Positions 44,961 through 54,193 are shown, numbered from the stretch's first letter. The stretch: DNA of 64,000 nt from Microbacterium sufflavum (GCF_023101165.1 NZ_CP078076.1:1922001-1986000); one strand, 5' to 3'. Made by a program: numbers and translations. Notes: a model not told the origin generated them from the sequence alone.

Positions 44961-45950
44961 ATGACGCAGCGCGTGCTGGTGACCGGGGCGGGCGGACCGG
45001 CCGGGGTGGCGGTGATCCGCTCCCTGCTCCGTCGCTCCGACCTGACGGTGTTCGCCGCCGACATGGACGGCTGGGCGAGCGGGATCTACCTGGTGCCGCC
45101 GGAGCAGCGTCGCCTGGTGCCGCCGGGACGCGACGACGACTTCGTGCCCGCGATCGCACGACTCGTAGCCCAGGACGACCTCGACCTCGTGATCTCCACC
45201 GTCGACGTGGAGCTCATCGCGCTCGCGGACCGCCGAGACGAGCTGGCTCCCGCGGTGCTGGCCGCGCCGTCGTCGGACACGCTGCACACGGCCCTCGACA
45301 AGCTCGCCCTCGCGGAGCGCTGCGCGCCGACCGGACGCACCCCGCGCACCGTGCTCGCCGGTCCCGACGCCGCCGCGGTCGACTGGGAGTTCCCGGTGTT
45401 CGCCAAGCCGCGCCAGGGAGCGGGCAGCCGGGGCATCCGCCTCGTGCCCGACCGCGCCGCGCTCGACGCCCTGCCGACCGACGAGGGCCTCATCGTGCAG
45501 GACTTCCTGCCCGGCGAGGAGTACTCGGTCGACGTGATCTCCGACGCCTCCGGTGCGGTCGTCGCCGCGGTGCCGCGCACCAGGGCGAGGGTCGACTCGG
45601 GCGTCGCGATCGCCGGACGCACCCTGCGCGACCCCGAGCTGGAGGAGACCGCGTCCGCGATCGCCCGGGCGATCGGCCTGGTGGGCGTCGCCAACGTGCA
45701 GCTGCGCCGCGACCGCGACGGCCGTGCCGTGCTGCTCGAGGTCAACCCGCGCTTCCCCGGCGCGCTCCCGCTGACGATCGCCGCCGGCGTGGACATCCCG
45801 TCGCTGGTCGCCGACCTGTTCCTGGGCCGCGAGCTGCCCGTGCAGGTGCCGTTCCGCGAGGTCGCGTCGGTGCGGTTCCTGGAAGACGTGATCGTCGAGG
45901 TCGACGACGTGCTCGTCTCGGAGCACGCCGGTCATCAGGAGGACGTATGA
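44961..45950 (+). CDS. ATP-grasp ligase of carbamoyl-phosphate-synthase/PylC type
   Basis: A 329-residue protein: pre-ATP-grasp Rossmann-like domain (RVLVTGAGGPAGVAVIRSLL), ATP-grasp lobes with VFAKPRQGAGSRGIRLV and VQDFLPGEEYSVDVISD, and metal-binding segment VLLEVNPRFPGALPLTIAAG. Such enzymes form acyl-phosphates and ligate them to amines or thiols; the substrate is unknown. It starts at the base after the previous stop. Confidence 0.9.
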   Translation: MTQRVLVTGAGGPAGVAVIRSLLRRSDLTVFAADMDGWASGIYLVPPEQRRLVPPGRDDDFVPAIARLVAQDDLDLVISTVDVELIALADRRDELAPAVLAAPSSDTLHTALDKLALAERCAPTGRTPRTVLAGPDAAAVDWEFPVFAKPRQGAGSRGIRLVPDRAALDALPTDEGLIVQDFLPGEEYSVDVISDASGAVVAAVPRTRARVDSGVAIAGRTLRDPELEETASAIARAIGLVGVANVQLRRDRDGRAVLLEVNPRFPGALPLTIAAGVDIPSLVADLFLGRELPVQVPFREVASVRFLEDVIVEVDDVLVSEHAGHQEDV

Positions 45951-46663
45951 GTCACGGGGTGCTCCGGGGGGACCATCACGTGCACTCCACCTTCTCCGAC
46001 GACGCGGTCTCCACACTCGAGGAGAACGTGGCGGCCGCGGTCGCCGCGGGGCTCGACACCGTGCGCCTGGTGGATCACGTGCGCCAGAGCACGACCTGGG
46101 TGACGGAGTACCTCGCCGCCGTCCGCGCCCTGCGAATGCCGGACGGGCTCACGGTGCTGACGGGCGTGGAGGCCAAGATCCTCGACGCGTCCGGAGCGCT
46201 CGACATCCCCGCGCTCCCCGCCGGCATCGACCGCATCCTGATCGCCGACCACCAGTTCCCGGGCGAGGACGGGCCGCTCGGCCCCACCGCCGTCCGCGAA
46301 CGCATCGCCGCGGGCTGGGCGGCCGACGACGTGCTCGACCAGTTCGTGGGGGCCGTCGTGGCGACCATGTACCGCCACCCCGGCAACCAGCTCGCGCACT
46401 GCTTCTCGATCCTGCCCAAGATCGGCCTGTCCGAGGAGCAGCTGGGCGCCGAACGGCTGCGCGAGTGGGCACGTGCCGCCGCGGCCACCGGCACGCTCGT
46501 CGAGGTGAACGAGAAGTGGGCGTGCCCCGGGCCCGACGCACTGGCCGCCCTGCGTGACGCGGGCGCCGAGGTCGTGGCGTCGACCGACAGTCACGTGGCC
46601 ACCGACGTCGGCCGCTACTCCCGCATCCTTCCGCTGCTCGACGGCGTGGAGGTGACCGGCTGA
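45947..46663 (+). CDS. PHP-domain phosphoesterase
   Basis: A 238-residue stand-alone PHP protein. Metal-binding motifs in order: GDHHVHSTFSDD, RLVDHV, GVEAKI, IADHQF, MYRHPGN and STDSHVA, all complete. This resembles histidinol-phosphatase-type PHP enzymes, which hydrolyse small phosphomonoesters, but genome context is not histidine synthesis. ATG overlaps the ATP-grasp stop by four bases. Confidence 0.9.
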   Translation: MSHGVLRGDHHVHSTFSDDAVSTLEENVAAAVAAGLDTVRLVDHVRQSTTWVTEYLAAVRALRMPDGLTVLTGVEAKILDASGALDIPALPAGIDRILIADHQFPGEDGPLGPTAVRERIAAGWAADDVLDQFVGAVVATMYRHPGNQLAHCFSILPKIGLSEEQLGAERLREWARAAAATGTLVEVNEKWACPGPDALAALRDAGAEVVASTDSHVATDVGRYSRILPLLDGVEVTG

Positions 46664-48150
46664 TGCCCGACCTCGCCTGGTACGAGACCGTGATCGTGGT
46701 CGTCCTGCTGCTGTGCGTGCTCGTGGGCACGCTGCCCGTCATCAACACGGGCCTGCAGTTCCTGGCGCTCCCGCTGCACGCGTTCCGGAACCACTACCCG
46801 AAGGCCGCCCCGTACCACCCGAACGTCGCGGTGGTGATCCCGGCGTGGAACGAGGGCATGGTGATCGGCCCCGCGATCGAGAGGCTGCTGCAGCTGGAGT
46901 ACCCGGCGGAGCGGCTGCGCGTGTTCGTGGTCGACGACGCCTCCACCGACGACACCCCCGAGATCGTGGCGCAGAAGGCCGCGGCATACCCCGGACGGGT
47001 CGTGCATCTGCGGCGCGAGCAGGGCGGCCAGGGCAAGGCGCACACGCTCAACCACGGGCTCGACGTGGTGCTCGCGGACGACTGGACCGAGGCCGTGCTC
47101 ATCATGGACGCCGACGTGATCTTCGCGCGCGACTCGCTGCGCAAGCTCACGCGTCACCTCGCCGACGAGAAGGTCGGCGCGGTCACGGCGTACATCGCGG
47201 AGGGCAGCCGCGACCGGAACTACCTGACGCGCTTCATCGCGATCGAGTACGTGATCGGACAGCTCTCGGCCCGCCGCGTGCAGAACGTCGGCGGCGCCAT
47301 CGCGTGCCTCGCGGGCGGCGCCCAGCTGCACTCCCGCGCGAACCTGGAGGCCATCGGCGGTCGCATCCCGACCGGGACCCTCGCCGAGGACACGATGACC
47401 ACGTTCGAGAGCCAGCTCCACGGACGCCGGATGGTGTTCGAGCCGCACGCCGTGGTGCTCGCGGAGGAGCCGCGCACGATCGACAGCCTGTGGAAGCAGC
47501 GGCTGCGGTGGGCTCGCGGCAACGTGCAGCTGACGTCCATCTACAAGAAGCTGTGGTTCCGCCCGAGCCGCGATCACAACCTCGGCAGCGTCGGCTTCGG
47601 CCTGGCCTGGTTCACGATCCTGCTGCTGCCGGCGTTCATGCTGCTCGCCGCCGCCGGCCTGATCGCGCTCCTGCTGCTGCACAGCGACATCGCCGAGTTC
47701 GTGTTCCGCTTCATGTGGATCGCCGCCGCATGCATCTACATCTTCTCGATGCTGTACTCCGTGCAGCTCGACCCGCGGATCGGCCGGCAGTCGTGGCGCG
47801 AGGCGATCATGTTCCCCGGCCTCGGCGCGCTGATCCTGATGTTCATCGCGCTGTTCCCGTGGACGCTCGACGGTCTGCTGAACCTCTTCGGCGAAGAGGC
47901 GACGGATCAGGCGCGATTCGGGTGGCTGCTGTTCTTCTACCTGTGGGGCCCCGTTTCGATGCTCGGCATCTGGCTGGCGCGCGCCGTCGAGCCCCTGCCC
48001 GGAGGGCGCTTCTTCGCCGGGCTGCTCCTCTACGTGTGCGGCTATGGCTCCCTGCTGTGCGCGATCACGGTGGACTCGTACCTCAAGGAGTGGCGCCGCG
48101 CCGACGCCTCGTGGATCAAGACCGAGAAGGTCGGACGGGTGGACTCATGA
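46663..48150 (+). CDS. Processive family-2 glycosyltransferase (PgaC/hyaluronan-synthase type)
   Basis: A 495-residue membrane glycosyltransferase. N-terminal membrane helix (10-35), GT-A domain with VVDDASTDD (Asp91/92), MDADV (Asp149, Asp151), AEDTMTT (Asp243) and the QRLRW motif (279-283) diagnostic of processive synthases. Four or five C-terminal membrane helices follow (about 300-475). Such enzymes polymerise and export beta-linked sugars such as poly-N-acetylglucosamine. With the PIG-L deacetylase in the operon, a deacetylated amino-sugar polymer is a reasonable but unproven product. TGATG junction with the PHP gene. Confidence 0.93.
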   Translation: MPDLAWYETVIVVVLLLCVLVGTLPVINTGLQFLALPLHAFRNHYPKAAPYHPNVAVVIPAWNEGMVIGPAIERLLQLEYPAERLRVFVVDDASTDDTPEIVAQKAAAYPGRVVHLRREQGGQGKAHTLNHGLDVVLADDWTEAVLIMDADVIFARDSLRKLTRHLADEKVGAVTAYIAEGSRDRNYLTRFIAIEYVIGQLSARRVQNVGGAIACLAGGAQLHSRANLEAIGGRIPTGTLAEDTMTTFESQLHGRRMVFEPHAVVLAEEPRTIDSLWKQRLRWARGNVQLTSIYKKLWFRPSRDHNLGSVGFGLAWFTILLLPAFMLLAAAGLIALLLLHSDIAEFVFRFMWIAAACIYIFSMLYSVQLDPRIGRQSWREAIMFPGLGALILMFIALFPWTLDGLLNLFGEEATDQARFGWLLFFYLWGPVSMLGIWLARAVEPLPGGRFFAGLLLYVCGYGSLLCAITVDSYLKEWRRADASWIKTEKVGRVDS

Positions 48151-48290
48151 CGGACGCACCTTCGCATGACGCCGAGGTCGAGGAGATCGCCGAGGACGCC
48201 CGGCGCGAGAAGCGGCTCATCCCGCAGGCCCTGATCTCCCTCGGCATCGTGATCGTGATCGTGGTCGTGCGAGAGCTGCTCCTCCGATGA
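48147..48290 (+). CDS. 47-residue single-helix membrane peptide
   Basis: A small protein between glycosyltransferase and receiver genes: acidic N-terminal half (SHDAEVEEIAEDARREKRLI) and one membrane helix (about 26-42, ALISLGIVIVIVVV) ending in a basic-leucine tail. ATG overlaps the glycosyltransferase stop and its own stop overlaps the next ATG, so it is almost certainly translated. Possibly an accessory subunit of the synthase (compare PgaD), which is inference. Confidence 0.8.
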   Translation: MTDAPSHDAEVEEIAEDARREKRLIPQALISLGIVIVIVVVRELLLR

Positions 48291-48634
48291 CCGGGAGGCC
48301 GCTGGCGCTCGTGGTCGAGGACGCGGCCGATCAGGCGACGCTCCTGGGGCGGTATCTCGACCGGGAGGGCTTCGACGTCTTCATTGCGCCCGATGCCGAG
48401 TCCGCGATCGCCGCCTTCCCCGACATCCATCCGGTTGTCGCCGTGCTCGATCTGCTGCTCCCCGGCATCTCCGGTCACGCCTGCTCGCGTCTCATCCACG
48501 AGCGCTTCCCCGACTGCTACCTCGTGGTCAGCTCCGTGCTCGATGTCGCGGACTACCCGCCGGCCGACGCGGCGCTGCCGAAACCCGTCACGGGGGCCGA
48601 CCTGCACCGCGTGGTCGAGGGGGTGCCGCGATGA
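48287..48634 (+). CDS. Stand-alone response regulator receiver
   Basis: A 115-residue CheY-like protein with VVEDAADQ acidic pocket, Asp55 (AVLDLLLPG) and Lys99 (LPKP). No output domain. Overlaps both neighbours by four bases; a phosphorelay partner of the adjacent kinase. Confidence 0.92.
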   Translation: MTGRPLALVVEDAADQATLLGRYLDREGFDVFIAPDAESAIAAFPDIHPVVAVLDLLLPGISGHACSRLIHERFPDCYLVVSSVLDVADYPPADAALPKPVTGADLHRVVEGVPR

Positions 48635-50445
48635 GGGCCACGCCGCTCGAGCGCGCCGAGAGCCGCTGGTACCGGGTGTTCGACAACCCGAGTCCGATCG
48701 TCAAGCAGGCGCCCACGCTGGTCGCGACGGTGATCGCGGGCAGCATGACGTGGGCCATCCCCGGCCTGCCGTTCACGCACCTCGGCGCGGCGCTGATCGG
48801 CATCGGCATCGTGCTGCTGGCCACGCTGCAGGCCGGGGTGCTCAGCGCCCTGCACGTGCGCGAGGGCTGGATCGTGCTGGCGGTCCCCATGCTCGACATC
48901 GTGGGGCTCGGCCTCTTCCGTGCGGGGACGGGCGGGGCGGCGTCGCTGTTCAGCTCGCTCGTGCTGCTGCCGATCATCTGGATCGCGGCCGCCCCCGGCA
49001 TCCGGTGGGTGTTCGTGGTCGGCGCGCTGTCGTCGCTCGCCCTGCTCATGCCGTACATCACCGACCCGCCGTCGAACGCCGTCGTGTGGCTGCGGGGTGT
49101 GGTGGGGCCGCTCGTGTTCGCGGCCGTCGCCGCCGTGGTGAACGAGCTGTCGCGGCAGCAGCGGATGCGGGTGGAGCAGGCGGAGGACCTGGTCACCGAA
49201 CGCACGAGGGCGCTGTCGGAGAACGTGGCGATGATCGTGCAGCTGCGGCAGAAGGAGCACGAGTACCGCGTGCTGCTGGACTCCTTCGAGAGCCTGTGGT
49301 CCTCGATCACCGCGCAGGCCGTGATCGCCACCGACCGCGCGGGGCGCATCACGGCGTGGAACCCCGGTGCCGTGCGGCTGCTCGGACTCACGGCCGACGA
49401 GGCGCTCGACGACGTTCGCATCGACCGGTTCTTCTCCCGAACGGTGCTGTCGATGCTCGCGGAGGACACGGCAGCGCGACGGGAGGCGTCGGGAGAGGCG
49501 TCCGTCGCGGGGGCGAGTGCGGGGCCGGCGCCCGAGGGCATCCGGGCGCTGTTCGCGCAGGCCGACGAGGGGGTCACGGTCGACGGCGACGTGGAGGTCA
49601 CCACGGCGGGCGGCACGACCGTTCCCGCGCGGGTGACGGTGAGTCCGCACAAGGACGGCTCCGGTGCCCAGCAGGGCTACCTGTTCGTGCTGACCGATGA
49701 GACGCGGGCGGTGGAGGTGGCCCGCATGAAGGACGAGTTCGTGGGCATGATCTCGCACGAGCTGCGCACGCCGCTCAGCGCGATCATCGGCTTCCTCGAC
49801 CTGCTGCAGAACGATCCGGGCCAGCCGCTGACCGAGGATCAGCAGGAGTTCGTCGGGATCATCGAGCGCAACGCGAAGCGCCTGCTCAACCTGGTGGGCG
49901 ACCTGCTGTTCACCGCCCAGGTGGAGTCGGGGCGTTTCCCGTTGGAGCGCGTGGAGGCCGATGTCGCGGAGCTCGTGCGGTCGGCGGTCGCATCCGCGGG
50001 TCCGCACGCGCAGCGGGAGGACATCGAGCTGGTGGCGGACGCGGGCGACGAGCCGATCCGGCTGCTCGTGGATCCGGGGCGGATCGGGCAGGCCGTCGAC
50101 AATCTCCTGTCGAACGCGATCAAGTTCACGCCGAGCGGCGGCCGGGTCACGGCGGCCGTGCGGCGCGTGGACGGCGGCGTGCAGATCTCGGTCGCGGACA
50201 CCGGCGTCGGCATCCCGGAGGACGAGCAGGGCATGCTCTTCACGCGGTTCTTCCGGGCCTCGACGGCCACGCGGAATGCCGTGCCCGGCGTGGGGCTCGG
50301 CCTCACGATCACCCGCGCGATCGTGCTGGCGCACGGCGGTTCGATGGACGTGACGAGTCAGGAGGGCGTGGGGACCGAGTTCCGCTTCGTCCTGCCGGCG
50401 GCGCCCAAGACCGAGGTGCTGCAGACCCTGAGCCGCGCGGACTGA
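48631..50445 (+). CDS. Membrane histidine kinase with PAS domain
   Basis: A 604-residue sensor kinase. About six membrane helices in the first 175 residues form the sensor; a coiled coil and a PAS domain (about 213-365, with VIATDRAGRITAWNPGAVRL and a low-complexity insert) follow. The HisKA domain has phospho-acceptor His376 (GMISHELRTPLSAIIGF), and the HATPase domain has LLSNAIKFTPSGGRV, DTGVGIP and GLGLTI. Last gene of the coupled operon; likely phosphorylates the receiver next door and the receiver of the PIG-L fusion. Confidence 0.94.
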   Translation: MRATPLERAESRWYRVFDNPSPIVKQAPTLVATVIAGSMTWAIPGLPFTHLGAALIGIGIVLLATLQAGVLSALHVREGWIVLAVPMLDIVGLGLFRAGTGGAASLFSSLVLLPIIWIAAAPGIRWVFVVGALSSLALLMPYITDPPSNAVVWLRGVVGPLVFAAVAAVVNELSRQQRMRVEQAEDLVTERTRALSENVAMIVQLRQKEHEYRVLLDSFESLWSSITAQAVIATDRAGRITAWNPGAVRLLGLTADEALDDVRIDRFFSRTVLSMLAEDTAARREASGEASVAGASAGPAPEGIRALFAQADEGVTVDGDVEVTTAGGTTVPARVTVSPHKDGSGAQQGYLFVLTDETRAVEVARMKDEFVGMISHELRTPLSAIIGFLDLLQNDPGQPLTEDQQEFVGIIERNAKRLLNLVGDLLFTAQVESGRFPLERVEADVAELVRSAVASAGPHAQREDIELVADAGDEPIRLLVDPGRIGQAVDNLLSNAIKFTPSGGRVTAAVRRVDGGVQISVADTGVGIPEDEQGMLFTRFFRASTATRNAVPGVGLGLTITRAIVLAHGGSMDVTSQEGVGTEFRFVLPAAPKTEVLQTLSRAD

Positions 50446-50521
50446 CCCGGACCTCCTCGGCCGCAGCATCCTGATAGTCTGGTCGGCTCGCTGTGCGCGG
50501 GCGGAAGGACGGCCACGCACT

Positions 50522-52210
50522 GTGGGGTACATCGACGCATCAGGCATCTCACTGACGCTTCCCGACGGAAGACCGCTGCTCGACGAGGTCTCGTTCCGGG
50601 TCGGCGCCGGCTCGACGAGCGCGCTCATCGGGCCGAACGGCGCGGGCAAGACCACGCTCCTGCGGATCATCCGCGGCGACCAGGCGGCCGACGACGGCGT
50701 CGTCACCATCGACGGCGGACTCGGCGTGATGGATCAGTTCGTCGGGCACGGCGAGCCGGGGCAGACCGTGCATGAGCTCCTCGTGCGCGTCGCCCCCGCC
50801 CGCATCCGCGCCGCCGCCGAAGCCCTCGACGCGGCGGAGAACGCCCTGATCGACCGTGATGAGCACGACACGCAGATGGCGTACGCCGCAGCCATCGCGG
50901 AGTACGCCGACGCCGGCGGCTACGAGCACGAGACCGTATGGGACCAGTGCACGATGGCGGCGCTCGGCGTGCCGTTCGAGCGGGCGCGGTACCGCGAGCT
51001 CACGTCGCTGTCCGGCGGCGAGCAGAAGCGCCTGGCGCTCGAAGCCCTGCTGCGCGGACCCGACGCGGTGCTCCTGCTCGACGAGCCGGACAACTACCTC
51101 GACGTCCCGACCAAGCGGTGGCTGGAGGAACAGCTGCGGCAGACCGCGAAGACCGTGCTGCTCGTGTCGCACGACCGCGAGCTGCTCGCCCGCGCGGCCG
51201 ACCGGCTCATCACGCTCGAACCAGGGGCGGCCGGTTCGACGGCGTGGGTGCACGGCGGCGGCTTCGCGACCTACCCGCAGGCGCGCATCGACCGCATGGA
51301 GCGGCTCGACGAGCTGCGCCGTCGGTGGGACGAGCAGCACGAGAAGCTGCGCGTGCTGGTCGCGAACCTCAAGGTGAAGGCCTCGGCGAACGACGGCTTC
51401 GCCTCCCGCTACCAGGCGGCGCAGACGCGACTGCGCAAGTTCGAGGAGGCGGGGCCGCCCGAGGAGCGTCCGCCCGCGCAGGAGTTCGACATGCGCCTGC
51501 GGGGCTCGCGCACGGGCAAGCGCGCCGTGGTGGCCGAGCGGCTCGAGCTCACCGGGCTCATGCGTCCCTTCGACGCGGAGGTGTGGTTCGGCGACCGCGT
51601 GGCCGTGCTGGGCTCGAACGGCTCGGGCAAGTCGCACTTCCTGCGACTGCTCGCGCGCGGCGGCAGCGACCCCGACCCGACCCTGGGTCACGTCTCCTCC
51701 GCCGCGGAAGACCTGAGTCCCGTCGCGCACACCGGTCGCGCGGTGCTGGGGGCGCGCGTGGTGCCGGGGCTGTTCGCGCAGACCCACACGCACCCGGAGT
51801 TCGTCGGACGCACGCTGCTGGAGATCCTGCACCGCGGCGACGACCGCCGGGCGGGGATGCCCCGGGACGCCGCGAGCTCGGCGCTCGACCGTTACGGGCT
51901 CGTGCGGCAGGCGCTGCAGACGTTCGAGTCGCTGTCCGGTGGGCAGCAGGCGCGGTTCCAGGTGCTGCTGCTGGAGTTGTCCGGCGCGACCCTGCTGCTG
52001 CTCGACGAGCCGACCGACAACCTCGACCTGGAGTCGGCGGAGGCGTTGGAGCAGGCGCTGGCGCGGTTCGAGGGGACGGTGCTCGCGGTCACGCACGACC
52101 GCTGGTTCGCGCGGTCGTTCGACCGGTTCCTCGTGTTCGGCTCCGACGGCGAGGTGTACGAGTCGGACGAGCCGGTGTGGGACGAGCGCCGCGTGGCACG
52201 GGCCCGGTGA
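50522..52210 (+). CDS. ABC-F family ATPase
   Basis: A 562-residue protein with two ABC cassettes and no membrane helices: Walker A GPNGAGKTT (37-45) and GSNGSGKS (364-371), signatures LSGGEQKRLALEALL and LSGGQQARFQVLLLEL, and LLDEPDNYLD/LLDEPTDNLD Walker B motifs. ABC-F proteins act on the ribosome, some as antibiotic-resistance factors, others as translation factors. The linker between the cassettes is Arg/Lys-rich. GTG start. Confidence 0.93.
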   Translation: MGYIDASGISLTLPDGRPLLDEVSFRVGAGSTSALIGPNGAGKTTLLRIIRGDQAADDGVVTIDGGLGVMDQFVGHGEPGQTVHELLVRVAPARIRAAAEALDAAENALIDRDEHDTQMAYAAAIAEYADAGGYEHETVWDQCTMAALGVPFERARYRELTSLSGGEQKRLALEALLRGPDAVLLLDEPDNYLDVPTKRWLEEQLRQTAKTVLLVSHDRELLARAADRLITLEPGAAGSTAWVHGGGFATYPQARIDRMERLDELRRRWDEQHEKLRVLVANLKVKASANDGFASRYQAAQTRLRKFEEAGPPEERPPAQEFDMRLRGSRTGKRAVVAERLELTGLMRPFDAEVWFGDRVAVLGSNGSGKSHFLRLLARGGSDPDPTLGHVSSAAEDLSPVAHTGRAVLGARVVPGLFAQTHTHPEFVGRTLLEILHRGDDRRAGMPRDAASSALDRYGLVRQALQTFESLSGGQQARFQVLLLELSGATLLLLDEPTDNLDLESAEALEQALARFEGTVLAVTHDRWFARSFDRFLVFGSDGEVYESDEPVWDERRVARAR

Positions 52211-52241
52211 CCGCGGGCACGCGCCCCCTCGGGGTGCCCGG

Positions 52242-52256
52242 TAGGCTGGACGGGTG
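52242..52256 (+). promoter_or_regulatory. Leaderless-type promoter of the GuaB3-family gene
   Basis: TAGGCT (52242-52247) exactly six bases before GTG 52254; an ATG six bases further in is the alternative start. Confidence 0.55.
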
Positions 52257-53375
52257 ACCATGGAGATCGAGCTCGGCCGAGGAAAGCGCGCCCGTCGCGC
52301 GTACACGTTCGACGACATCGCGGTGGTGCCCTCGCGGCGCACGCGCAACCCGGAGGACGTGTCGACCGCCTGGACGATCGACGCCTTCGGCTTCGAGATC
52401 CCGGTGCTCGGCGCGCCGATGGACTCCGTCGTGAGCCCGCGCACGGCCATCATGCTCGGCCAGCTGGGCGGCCTGGGCGTGCTCGACCTCGAGGGTCTGT
52501 GGACCCGGTACGAGGACCCGGAGCCGCTGCTCGCGGAGATCGCGGGTCTCGCCGACGACCGGGCGACCGTGCGCATGCAGGAGCTGTACGCCGAGCCGAT
52601 CAAGCCCGAGCTCATCACGCGGCGCCTGGCCGAGATCCGCGAGGCCGGTGTCACCGTCGCCGGTTCCCTCACGCCGCAGCGCACCCAGGAGTTCTACGAC
52701 ACCGTGGCCGCGGCGGGTGTCGACCTGTTCGTCATCCGCGGCACCACCGTCTCGGCGGAGCACGTGTCGAGCGTGGCCGAGCCGCTCAACCTCAAGAAGT
52801 TCATCTACGACCTGGACGTCCCGGTCATCGTGGGCGGCGCGGCCACCTACACCGCGGCGCTGCACCTGATGCGCACGGGCGCGGCCGGCGTGCTGGTCGG
52901 CTTCGGCGGGGGAGCGGCGTCCACCACGCGCGCCACCCTCGGCATCCACGCCCCGATGGCCACCGCTGTCTCCGACGTCGCCGCTGCGCGCCGCGACTAC
53001 CTCGACGAGTCGGGCGGGCGCTACGTGCACGTGATCGCCGACGGCGGCGTCGGCACCTCGGGCGACATCGTGAAGGCTCTCGCGATGGGCGCCGACGCGG
53101 TCATGCTCGGCGTGGCCCTCGCCCGCGCGACCGACGCGCCGGGGCAGGGTTTCCACTGGGGCCCCGAGGCGCACCACCCCAAGCTCCCGCGCGGCCGCCG
53201 GGTCGAGGTGGGCGGCATCGGCACGCTCGAGGAGATCCTGTACGGCCCTGCGCCCGTGGCCGACGGCACCGCGAACCTCATCGGCGCGCTGCGCAAGTCG
53301 ATGGCGACCACCGGATACTCCGACCTCAAGGAGTTCCAGCGGGTCGAGGTCGTGCTCGCCCCGTACGAGGCCTGA
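52254..53375 (+). CDS. guaB3: GuaB3-family IMP dehydrogenase-related protein
   Basis: A 373-residue TIM-barrel protein of the IMPDH/GMP-reductase superfamily without CBS domains. It begins IELGRGKRARRAYTFDDIAV and contains LGAPMDSVVSPRTAIMLGQL and VIADGGVGTSGDIVKALAMG. The catalytic loop reads GFGGGAASTTRATLG where GuaB in this window has [15 protein letters not shown], so a serine occupies the catalytic cysteine position. It is a common actinobacterial second GuaB-like protein; activity of this version is uncertain. Confidence 0.9.
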   Translation: MTMEIELGRGKRARRAYTFDDIAVVPSRRTRNPEDVSTAWTIDAFGFEIPVLGAPMDSVVSPRTAIMLGQLGGLGVLDLEGLWTRYEDPEPLLAEIAGLADDRATVRMQELYAEPIKPELITRRLAEIREAGVTVAGSLTPQRTQEFYDTVAAAGVDLFVIRGTTVSAEHVSSVAEPLNLKKFIYDLDVPVIVGGAATYTAALHLMRTGAAGVLVGFGGGAASTTRATLGIHAPMATAVSDVAAARRDYLDESGGRYVHVIADGGVGTSGDIVKALAMGADAVMLGVALARATDAPGQGFHWGPEAHHPKLPRGRRVEVGGIGTLEEILYGPAPVADGTANLIGALRKSMATTGYSDLKEFQRVEVVLAPYEA

Positions 53376-53392
53376 GCCGCCGCCGCTGCACC

Positions 53393-54193
53393 GTGACCGC
53401 CCCCGCCCCGTTCCCGCCGACCCTCCGTGAGGTCATGCTGCGCGGACGCTGGATCGGCATGCTGCTGCTGTGCCTCGTGGTCGCCGGGGTGTTCGCGTGG
53501 CTCGGGCAGTGGCAGCTGGAGCGCGCGATCGAGACCGACCCGCCGCCGCCCGGCGTGACCGAGCAGGTGCGGCCGCTGTCCGACGTGGTCGAGCCGGGGC
53601 AGTACCTCGCCGAACCCCTCGTGGGGCAGCGGGTCGAGACGAGCGGGACGTGGATCCCGGACGACTTCCTGGTGGTGTCGAGCCGCTTCAACGACGGCGT
53701 CGAGGGGTTCTGGGTCACCGGACAGCTGCGGGTGGACGAGCGTGTGTCGATCGCCGTGGCGATCGGCTGGGCTCCCGACCGCGCGGCCGCCGATGCCGCG
53801 GTGGAGCGCCTGGCCGCGGAGGCCGACGGTCGCCCGGTCGAGGTCGCGGGGCGCATCATCTCGGACGAGGGGCCGTCGGTGCCGCCGCGCAGCGACCCGG
53901 AGCGTCTCGACCGCATGTCGCCCGCCGCGCTGCTCAGCCGCTGGCACGACACGGAGCAGCTCGACGTGTACCGCCCGTACCTCGCCTCGACCACCGCGAC
54001 GGCGGGCCTCGAGGACATCTCCTCGCCGGCACCCGATGAGCAGTCGCCGGTGAACTGGCTCAACGTGTTCTACGCGGTGGAGTGGGCGATCTTCGCGGGC
54101 TTCGCGTTCTACCTCTGGTACCGCCTGGCGAAGGACGCGTGGGAGCGCGAGGTCGAGGAGTTCGAGGACGCGGCGGCGGCCGAGAGCGTCTGA
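53393..54193 (+). CDS. SURF1 family cytochrome oxidase assembly protein
   Basis: A 266-residue protein with an N-terminal membrane helix (about 20-40, GMLLLCLVVAGVFAWLGQWQ, followed by LERAI), an extracytoplasmic domain (EGFWVTGQLRVDERVSIAVA) and a C-terminal helix (NWLNVFYAVEWAIFAGFAFY), the SURF1 layout. It assists haem insertion into cytochrome c oxidase. GTG start 17 bases after the GuaB3-family gene. Confidence 0.9.
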   Translation: MTAPAPFPPTLREVMLRGRWIGMLLLCLVVAGVFAWLGQWQLERAIETDPPPPGVTEQVRPLSDVVEPGQYLAEPLVGQRVETSGTWIPDDFLVVSSRFNDGVEGFWVTGQLRVDERVSIAVAIGWAPDRAAADAAVERLAAEADGRPVEVAGRIISDEGPSVPPRSDPERLDRMSPAALLSRWHDTEQLDVYRPYLASTTATAGLEDISSPAPDEQSPVNWLNVFYAVEWAIFAGFAFYLWYRLAKDAWEREVEEFEDAAAAESV

